Source: Thermoplasmata archaeon (lineage in GTDB: Archaea; Thermoplasmatota; Thermoplasmata; Thermoplasmatales; Thermoplasmataceae). From it: 5,440 bases of DNA. A model generated the notes under the pieces. That model saw only the letters and a list, made by a program, of their open reading frames with translations. It did no database searches and was not told the origin of the DNA. The position numbers and the translations under genes were made by a program. Shown here in pieces: positions 1-4,620 of this stretch (positions are counted from its first letter, which is position 1; every line of letters begins with the position of its first letter). Location of the stretch: NCBI GenBank assembly GCA_021845155.1, contig JAKBSB010000108.1, positions 1-5,440 of the forward strand, given 5' to 3'.

Positions 1-195
1 GGTTATCTGCGCAAATTCCGTGAAAGGTATCTTTATAGAATCAATCAGGTCCTGGTAGAATGTGGTCCTTGATACGGAATGACCCGATACAATAAGAGGG
101 TGCTTCATTCCATTCTCTGAAATAATCGATTCAAGGTTTTCAATTGACCCGTTACCGTAAAATACCCTTCTTATGGGCAGGTAGTTGAATTCCAT
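1..195 (-). CDS. Iron-containing alcohol dehydrogenase family protein, N-terminal 65 codons (partial at window edge)
   Basis: An open frame starts with ATG at 195 and runs off the window at base 1, giving 65 residues. The N-terminus has the pattern of the Fe-ADH superfamily Rossmann-like domain: a short strand, then FYGNGS at residues 12-17 (family F-G-x-G-S), a helix, then LIVSGHS at 34-40 (family L-I-V-T-G/D). The metal-binding histidines and most of the NAD(P)-binding domain lie outside the window, so substrate and activity cannot be read. Known members include alcohol, lactaldehyde and glycerol dehydrogenases and maleylacetate reductase, which acts at the end of aromatic-ring degradation. 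The gene begins 2 bases after the homogentisate dioxygenase stop (TGA-TC-ATG) without a clear Shine-Dalgarno, so it is probably translated by coupling and belongs to the aromatic operon. A maleylacetate-reductase-like role is attractive from context but unproven. Family assignment moderate, function low. Confidence 0.65.
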   Translation of the reverse strand, partial: MEFNYLPIRRVFYGNGSIENLESIISENGMKHPLIVSGHSVSRTTFYQDLIDSIKIPFTEFAQIT

Positions 196-197
196 GA

Positions 198-1343
198 TCA
201 GGCATACCAGGATTTCATATAGTCCTTATCCTCTATCTCCTCTGACTTCTTCGTGGGTATGAGGGGTTCATATGCCTCCACCATGACAGCAATCTCATCG
301 GTCCCCTCCTTCCCGATTGCATTCTCCACTGAACCTGGCTGTGGCCCATGGATCAAGCCCCTCACATGAATGGTGATTGAACCGGGTTCAATGCCTTTCC
401 TGCTCATGAAATTCCCTGAGGAGTAGAACAGTACTTCATCAGTATCTATGTTGCTGTGGTAGTATGAAATAGGTATGGACCTGGGATGGAAATCGAATTT
501 CCTGGGGAGGAATGTGCCTACCATGAATGATTTCCCGCTGAATGTTTCATGGACGGGTGGGGGCTGGTGAAGTTTTCCAACTATGGGAGCCATTGTTTCA
601 GTGTTTATGGCATATGGGTAAAGATAGCCGTCCCATCCCTCGACGTCAAATGGGTGCTCGTCCCTTTTTTCAACAGCAAAGTAGGATGAATAGTCCACGT
701 ATACAGTGTAATCGCCTTTTTCCAGTGTGGGTTTCCCCAGGACAGGAGTCCTGAAGTCCCTTTCATAATATGGCGTGCCTTCTTTCAACTGGCCGTATAC
801 ATTGAGATAGCGGGGCGGAATTCCGATCCTTTCCCTGGATTGCACAAAAAATGTGTCCAGGTCCCCCTCATGATGAATTTTATATGTGGTTCCCTTTGGT
901 ATATAAACATAGTCGTTCTTCCCGAATTTCAGGTCTCCAAGCATTGACTTCAGTGTTCCGCTGCCTTTGTGTATGAAAAGGACCTCATCATGAAGTGCAT
1001 TCCTGTAAAAGAAGTCGGAAGAACTCCCCCTTAGCTTCATGACGCCCATTTTCAGGGTGCTGTTGAAAAGTATAACCTCCCTGGACCTGAAATGATCGGT
1101 TGAATAATCAATTTCGGATGTCCTGAAATGACGGTGAAGCATGGCAGCATCCGTACCTGCTGAAACCTGTTTCTTCTCCTGCTTGACGGAACTGACCCTT
1201 GTTGGTTCATTCACATGGTATATGAGCGAATATGGGCCGTCAAAGCTCTCCTCACCAAAGAGTTCCTCCTTCCTCACTTTTTCCCTGTCCTCATATGTAT
1301 GCCTGCTGTGGGGTACAATACCCTGTTTTACATAATACACCAT
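198..1343 (-). CDS. hmgA: Homogentisate 1,2-dioxygenase
   Basis: Opens the ring of homogentisate with O2 to give maleylacetoacetate, using a non-heme Fe(II) in a cupin fold in the cytoplasm. Numbered from the ATG at 1343 (381 residues), the C-terminal cupin carries the PPPVH motif ending in H265, which matches the catalytic base of human HGD. The metal ligands are H296 (in YYHSNIDTDE), E303 and H332 (in LIHGPQPG). The His-to-Glu spacing is 7 rather than 6 as in human HGD, which implies a one-residue insertion in that loop. The N-terminal half (DEVLFIHKG near 119-127, VYIPKGTTYKI near 146-156) is the first cupin-like barrel. It is shorter than human HGD (about 445 aa), as in the compact prokaryotic branch. 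Start choice: an upstream ATG at 1349 overlaps the fumarylacetoacetase stop as ATGA, but the GAGGG at 1354-1350 abuts it, whereas it sits 6 bases before the ATG at 1343; I prefer 1343. Confidence 0.93.
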   Translation of the reverse strand: MVYYVKQGIVPHSRHTYEDREKVRKEELFGEESFDGPYSLIYHVNEPTRVSSVKQEKKQVSAGTDAAMLHRHFRTSEIDYSTDHFRSREVILFNSTLKMGVMKLRGSSSDFFYRNALHDEVLFIHKGSGTLKSMLGDLKFGKNDYVYIPKGTTYKIHHEGDLDTFFVQSRERIGIPPRYLNVYGQLKEGTPYYERDFRTPVLGKPTLEKGDYTVYVDYSSYFAVEKRDEHPFDVEGWDGYLYPYAINTETMAPIVGKLHQPPPVHETFSGKSFMVGTFLPRKFDFHPRSIPISYYHSNIDTDEVLFYSSGNFMSRKGIEPGSITIHVRGLIHGPQPGSVENAIGKEGTDEIAVMVEAYEPLIPTKKSEEIEDKDYMKSWYA

Positions 1344-1345
1344 TT

Positions 1346-2263
1346 TCATCCCTCAACTATCTTGTTTGATGTTTCTCCAAGCATTTCTGAATGGAACCTT
1401 ACAATATCTCCCTTCTTGAGCCACCCATGTTCTTCAGGGCCAATCTCGAGTATGCAGCCCGTTCCCACTGTCCCGGACATGATTATATCCCCCGGCCTCA
1501 GCGTGGTATCCTGGGATGCCCACGAGATCATGTCCTCGAAATCCCAGTGAATTGACTTGAGATTTCCCTGGGAGTAAGTATTTCCATTGACCGAAGCTGA
1601 CAAGGAAACGTCTATCTTGCCCTCACTGTTTGTCAGGTCAGCAAATTCATCCATTGTTGTAATGTAAGGGCCGAAGGATGTAGCAAAATCCTTTGACTTC
1701 GCCGGACCCAGCCCGATCTTCATCTCCTTCCTCTGGACATCCCTGGCGCTCCAGTCGTTGACAAGCACCAGCCCGAAAATGTAGTCCTTTGCCTCTCCCC
1801 TGGGTATATTCCTTCCTTCTTTACCTATTACTGCAGCCACTTCCAGCTCATAATCCAGCTCTGAAGTATAAGACGGATAAGGTATGCCGTCATTGGACCC
1901 AAAAAGGTTGGACGTTCCTGAATAGTAAAAAGCTGGAATCTCATACCATTCAGGGACCATTTCAAGACCGCGCCTCTCCCTTGCCCTCCTGACATGATCC
2001 TCGAAAGCATAGAAATCACGGATCTGGTTCACTCTGGGAACCGGAATGAGAAATGTCCTTGGAACAACCTCTACAAGATCTTCAGATGGTGTCTCCTCTA
2101 TGAATTTCAAAATCTTGTCCCTGTTCCTGATAAGGGTGGAGAAAAATGACTTTTCAATATTGTCACCCGTGTCGTTCAGTATTGCAGATACGTCGATCCA
2201 CCTGTCCTTGCCGAATACCGCCGTATATCTTCCTTCATCGCTCCTGATCCTTGCAACTTTCAT
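1346..2263 (-). CDS. fahA: Fumarylacetoacetase (fumarylacetoacetate hydrolase family)
   Basis: Hydrolyses fumarylacetoacetate to fumarate and acetoacetate, the last step of tyrosine breakdown; the family uses a Mg/Ca ion and a His-Glu pair. The 305-residue protein has the FAH fold core. DFYAFEDH at residues 83-90 parallels mouse FAH D126/Y128/H133 in exact spacing (D83 metal, Y85, H90 catalytic base). ELE at 139-141 gives metal ligands E139 and E141, and VNDWSARDVQ gives ligand D170. GLGPAKSKDF at 185-193 holds the conserved lysine region. SGTVGTGCILEIG gives E273, which matches mouse E364, the partner of the base. It is much shorter than animal FAH (about 420 aa), which has an SH3-like N-terminal domain; here only about 75 residues precede the core. 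Broader family members act on related 3-oxo acids, but the neighbours and the DFY...H motif favour fumarylacetoacetase. The stop overlaps or nearly touches hmgA, so the two are coupled. Confidence 0.9.
   Translation of the reverse strand: MKVARIRSDEGRYTAVFGKDRWIDVSAILNDTGDNIEKSFFSTLIRNRDKILKFIEETPSEDLVEVVPRTFLIPVPRVNQIRDFYAFEDHVRRARERRGLEMVPEWYEIPAFYYSGTSNLFGSNDGIPYPSYTSELDYELEVAAVIGKEGRNIPRGEAKDYIFGLVLVNDWSARDVQRKEMKIGLGPAKSKDFATSFGPYITTMDEFADLTNSEGKIDVSLSASVNGNTYSQGNLKSIHWDFEDMISWASQDTTLRPGDIIMSGTVGTGCILEIGPEEHGWLKKGDIVRFHSEMLGETSNKIVEG
1350..1354 (-). promoter_or_regulatory. Shine-Dalgarno that decides the hmgA start
   Basis: GAGGG on the minus strand lies inside the end of the fumarylacetoacetase gene. 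It directly touches the first possible start codon (1349) but is 6 bases from the second (1343). That is normal ribosome-binding spacing, so the second ATG is favoured. The choice adds or removes only two residues (Met-Lys). Confidence 0.55.
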
Positions 2264-2272
2264 TGAAATTAT

Positions 2273-2277
2273 TCCCC
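2273..2277 (-). promoter_or_regulatory. Probable Shine-Dalgarno of the fumarylacetoacetase gene
   Basis: GGGGA on the minus strand ends 9 bases before the ATG at 2263. A ribosome-binding site here fits a start on a leadered or polycistronic mRNA, in contrast to the first gene of the operon, which seems leaderless. Confidence 0.45.
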
Positions 2278-2279
2278 GA

Positions 2280-2302
2280 ACCAGCTATTGTTTCAGGCCG
2301 GT
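2280..2302 (-). other. Small hairpin just before the fumarylacetoacetase Shine-Dalgarno
   Basis: On the minus strand ACCGGC and GCTGGT pair over 6 bp, including one G-U, around an 11-base loop. The stem ends a few bases before the GGGGA ribosome-binding site. There is no T run after it, so it is not a terminator of the usual kind. It could be an mRNA processing or translation-control element, or chance; the stem is short. Confidence 0.25.
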
Positions 2303-2327
2303 AACAATGTCTCTATCACTGTTTCCC

Positions 2328-2338
2328 TTTTTAATTTT
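2328..2338 (-). promoter_or_regulatory. Candidate internal TATA box in the hpd-fahA gap
   Basis: The 112-base gap between the dioxygenase stop and the fumarylacetoacetase start contains an A/T-only stretch on the minus strand (AAATTAAAAA). It could act as an archaeal TATA box, placing a transcript start near 2305 and a leader of about 40 bases that includes the hairpin and the Shine-Dalgarno. It is weaker than the box in front of the first gene and has no clear BRE. If real, the last three genes could be expressed apart from the first. Confidence 0.3.
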
Positions 2339-2375
2339 CTGGCTTATGATAATTGTATTGCCCTGAACAGGGGAT

Positions 2376-3461
2376 TTAGAGGTTACCCCTCTTGGCCTGC
2401 TCTCTCTCAATGGATTCAAAAAGCGCCTTGAAGGTTCCCTTTCCAAATGATCTTGCGCCTTTCCTCTGAATAACTTCATAAAAGAAGGTTGGCCTGTCGC
2501 CCATGGGCTTTGTGAATATCTGTAGCAGGTACCCGTATTCATCCCTGTCCACGAGTATGTAGAGATTCTTCAGCTTCTCAATGTCTTCATCGATACTGCC
2601 CACATGTTCGGTCAACGTGTCGTAGTATTTTGCCGGTGTGTAGAGGAATTCCACGCCCCTCTGCTTAAGTTCGGTTACAGTTTTTATGATGTCATCTGTC
2701 TCCAGAGCAATATGCTGCACCCCAGGTGAATTATAGTAGTCCAGGTATTCCTGTATCTGGGATTTCTTGAGGCCAAGTGCGGGTTCGTTAATGGGGAATA
2801 CAATACTCCTGTCATTGTACTGCACCACTTTCGACCGGAGTGATGAATATTCTGTGCTGATGTCCTTGTCGTCAAAGGTCACGAGTTGCTCAAACCCCAT
2901 GCCCTTTATGTAATAATCCACCCAGGAATCCATTTTCCTGTCCTCGACATTACCGACAACATGGTCGATCCTCTTGAGTCCTGTTGGCTTCTCTTTTATG
3001 TCTGATGGTTCAAATCCGGGCGGAACCATGTCGTCATATTCTGAAACATCCACCAGAGAATGTATGGTGTCTCCATAGGATGGTATGACTGATCTTTTGA
3101 TCTTCCCGAAATCGCCCTTCACAGTTTCTATCTTCCCCGGTTTTACAACACCCCTTTTAGCCACGAATTCATTGGTCTCCTCTATATTTGGGACCTTCAG
3201 TGATATATCCCTGACTCCGTCGCCATGAAGCTTGACATGTTCTGCTATTGGTGAATTGTGGTTAAGGAAGGATGTAAAAACGAGATTGATATTGCCCTGT
3301 TCCATTAAATATGATACCCTGTCTCTCACACCAGTTTCTGGACCTGCGTATGCCTTCAGGTTGAATCCCATTGCTTTCTGGTGGAAAAATGCCCACTGCT
3401 TGGCTGATCCCACGTAATATTCCACTGCATTGACAGTGTCAAAATATGGTTGTTCGGACAT
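2376..3461 (-). CDS. hpd: 4-hydroxyphenylpyruvate dioxygenase
   Basis: Converts 4-hydroxyphenylpyruvate, the transamination product of tyrosine, and O2 to homogentisate and CO2, using Fe(II) and the keto acid of its own substrate. The 361-residue length is normal for prokaryotic HPPD. Two vicinal-oxygen-chelate halves are visible: residues about 5-140 (degenerate, no metal site) and about 160-355 (catalytic). The Fe ligands are H167 (IDHVVGNV), H250 (GVQHIALET) and E329 (FYEVIQRKG). Further family marks are PINEP at 223-227 in the active site and the C-terminal GKGTFKALFESIEREQ (340-355), whose helix gates the site. Hydroxymandelate synthase is a close relative, but the next genes make homogentisate degradation, so HPPD, far more likely. 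It is the first gene of the operon. The start at 3461 is supported by a TATA box about 27 bases upstream with no Shine-Dalgarno, which implies a leaderless mRNA. Confidence 0.96.
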   Translation of the reverse strand: MSEQPYFDTVNAVEYYVGSAKQWAFFHQKAMGFNLKAYAGPETGVRDRVSYLMEQGNINLVFTSFLNHNSPIAEHVKLHGDGVRDISLKVPNIEETNEFVAKRGVVKPGKIETVKGDFGKIKRSVIPSYGDTIHSLVDVSEYDDMVPPGFEPSDIKEKPTGLKRIDHVVGNVEDRKMDSWVDYYIKGMGFEQLVTFDDKDISTEYSSLRSKVVQYNDRSIVFPINEPALGLKKSQIQEYLDYYNSPGVQHIALETDDIIKTVTELKQRGVEFLYTPAKYYDTLTEHVGSIDEDIEKLKNLYILVDRDEYGYLLQIFTKPMGDRPTFFYEVIQRKGARSFGKGTFKALFESIEREQAKRGNL

Positions 3462-3482
3462 ACCATAATATTAACAACTGGG

Positions 3483-3493
3483 CTAATATACTT
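3483..3493 (-). promoter_or_regulatory. TATA box of the homogentisate operon (leaderless)
   Basis: AAGTATATTAG on the minus strand is centred about 27 bases from the A of the hpd ATG, with a purine-rich CAAAG in the BRE position just upstream. The usual archaeal spacing puts the transcription start at or within a few bases of the start codon. There is no ribosome-binding site in the bases before the ATG, as expected for a leaderless transcript. Confidence 0.65.
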
Positions 3494-3576
3494 TGTGAGA
3501 AACTGATTGCCATGATAATAACCGCCATTTGACCTTTTTTCGATCCCCATGCATTCCCGATGGTGAAACACTGGCA

Positions 3577-3588
3577 ATATTTTTAAAA
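3577..3588 (+). promoter_or_regulatory. TATA box of the Cld-like/rhodanese/thiI operon (leaderless)
   Basis: ATATTTTTAAAA is centred about 24 bases before the ATG at 3606, so transcription should begin at or next to that codon. No Shine-Dalgarno precedes it. This spacing is the main reason for choosing 3606 as the start of the following gene over the in-frame ATG at 3636. Confidence 0.6.
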
Positions 3589-3605
3589 CTGGCGGGAATA
3601 CGCGG

Positions 3606-4280
3606 ATGATAATTTTGGCCAATAAAATCTATACAATGATACTTTCCTACAAGGGTACTGAGAAACTGTGGAATTCGAAAAGGGATGAAATAGCGACCCT
3701 GGAAAATGTTATTGACGGGAAACTGGAACTCCTGAGAAGTAATTTCATCAATATACGTTCATACAGGTCCCTGCGTTACGACAGCGATTTTGTATTCTGG
3801 GTATCCTCTTACAAGCCTGAAAGTTTTTACGATTTCAAGGCAGGCCTGAACCTTCTTTTCAGGGGTATGGCAGAAACTTCTTTCAGCATGATCTCGATTT
3901 ACGAACATTCCCCCTATCTGAAGGGGAAAGCAACCCTGGAAGATACGTTACATAATGATCCTTCACCGTATTTTGTTGCATACCCCATGAGCAAGACCGT
4001 GGACTGGTACCTCATCGACTACGAGGAAAGAAAGAAAATACTTGCCGAACATATAGGGATGGCAGTTTCGCATCCGGAAAACAGGGATATAAGGTCATAC
4101 ACTACATACAGCTTTGGGCTTGGGGACCAGGAATTCGTTGTGCTGTACGAGGTTGATGACCTTTCTGCCTGGTCCCATGTAACGGAAAAGCTAAGGGAGG
4201 CAACTGCCAGGAAATGGATTATACGGGAATGGCCAATCCTCGTTGGATCACTTAATGAACCTTTCAGGATTTTACCTTGA
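3606..4280 (+). CDS. Chlorite dismutase / HemQ superfamily protein (probable heme-binding)
   Basis: The family has two ferredoxin-like halves per subunit and includes chlorite dismutase and coproheme decarboxylase (HemQ). The 224 residues show the N-terminal half (SDFVFWVSS at 60-68, helix to about 90, SMISIYE near 94-100) and a C-terminal half matching HemQ closely: YPMSK at 126-130, WYLIDYEERKKILAEH at 134-149, then GMA. H149 fits the proximal heme ligand. Residues that define Firmicutes HemQ look absent: by hand alignment anchored on YPM, the catalytic Tyr and the Lys four residues later fall on Thr114 and Pro118, and the distal Gln falls on Ser164. Classical chlorite dismutase has Arg at that distal place, so chlorite splitting is also doubtful. 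A heme-related role is likely; the reaction is unknown. First gene of its operon, divergent from hpd. The start at 3606 is set by the TATA spacing; ATG 3636 is the alternative. Confidence 0.87.
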   Translation: MIILANKIYTMILSYKGTEKLWNSKRDEIATLENVIDGKLELLRSNFINIRSYRSLRYDSDFVFWVSSYKPESFYDFKAGLNLLFRGMAETSFSMISIYEHSPYLKGKATLEDTLHNDPSPYFVAYPMSKTVDWYLIDYEERKKILAEHIGMAVSHPENRDIRSYTTYSFGLGDQEFVVLYEVDDLSAWSHVTEKLREATARKWIIREWPILVGSLNEPFRILP

Positions 4281-4287
4281 ATTTCCC

Positions 4288-4620
4288 ATGACCTGCAGAA
4301 TTGTTTCATGTGATGAAATGGCATGTTTCATAAAGAGCGGAGACATGATTGTCGTGGATGCCAGGCCTTCAACCATGTTTAAGAGATTTCGGACTGTAAA
4401 CTCCGTGATCTATAAAGAATTCTGCACTTCCGCCGAAAATAAAACTGGTCTTTCCGGAAAGAAAATAGTGTTCGTATGTTCCAGGGGCCATAAAAGCCTC
4501 AGGCTGGGTTCAGTTTTTTCAAAAAAATACGGGATAGACACATATTCACTGGAAGGGGGGCTTACGGAATTCATGCGGAAACACCCCGATCTTATGGTGA
4601 TGAGGAGTGATTCCAGATGA
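4288..4620 (+). CDS. Single-domain rhodanese-like sulfurtransferase
   Basis: Rhodanese domains carry sulfur as a cysteine persulfide. From the ATG at 4288 this is 110 residues, one complete domain: VVDARP at 22-27 (family D-x-R motif), the active-site loop CSRGHKS at 64-70 with the catalytic Cys64, and SLEGGLTEF near 87-95, where the usual Trp after the Gly-Gly is Phe. No signal peptide or membrane segment is seen, so it should be cytoplasmic. It begins 7 bases after the chlorite-dismutase-like stop, and its TGA overlaps the ATG of thiI (ATGA), so it is very probably translationally coupled to thiI. In bacteria such as E. coli a rhodanese domain is fused to the end of ThiI; a free one here may do the same job. 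In-frame starts further upstream (ATG 4255, TTG 4243) would overlap the previous gene and add residues before the domain; none has a convincing Shine-Dalgarno. Confidence 0.86.
   Translation: MTCRIVSCDEMACFIKSGDMIVVDARPSTMFKRFRTVNSVIYKEFCTSAENKTGLSGKKIVFVCSRGHKSLRLGSVFSKKYGIDTYSLEGGLTEFMRKHPDLMVMRSDSR
4602..4611 (+). promoter_or_regulatory. Shine-Dalgarno of thiI
   Basis: GAGGAGTGAT, close to the archaeal consensus GGAGGTGAT, lies inside the end of the rhodanese gene and finishes 5 bases before the thiI ATG at 4617. It fixes this start and shows that thiI is translated from the polycistronic message. Confidence 0.7.

Larger units (their letters stand above)
3462..3605. promoter_or_regulatory. 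Divergent intergenic control region between hpd and the chlorite-dismutase-like gene
   Basis: These 144 bases hold the two outward-facing promoters and no gene of their own. Between the two TATA boxes (about 3494-3576) I see no strong palindrome. The notable element is ACTGGC, present at 3570-3575 and 3588-3593 on either side of the rightward TATA box, with a variant ACTGGGC at 3477-3483 immediately beside the leftward one. The arrangement would allow one regulator to act on both operons, but this rests on a six-base match. Confidence 0.5.

Noticed and set aside
1215..1550. 111-codon plus-strand frame over the hmgA-fahA junction
   Set aside because: It is antisense to two genes with clear conserved catalytic residues, and its translation shows no recognisable motif.
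2361..2373. CCCT-GTTC-AGGG mini-hairpin after the hpd stop read as a transcription terminator
   Set aside because: The stem is only 4 bp, or 5 with an impossible 2-base loop, no T run follows, and the next gene is in the same pathway and direction.
2285..2542. 85-codon open frame on the minus strand across the end of hpd and the gap
   Set aside because: It is an out-of-frame shadow of the hpd 3' end with no domain pattern and no start signals.
4243..4287. Upstream in-frame starts for the rhodanese (TTG at 4243, ATG at 4255)
   Set aside because: They overlap the end of the chlorite-dismutase-like gene and add residues that precede the rhodanese domain. Neither has a good ribosome-binding site, so the ATG at 4288 is preferred, though not proven.
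4019..4324. 101-codon minus-strand frame over the end of the chlorite-dismutase-like gene
   Set aside because: It lies opposite the conserved heme-ligand region of that protein and shows no motif or promoter.
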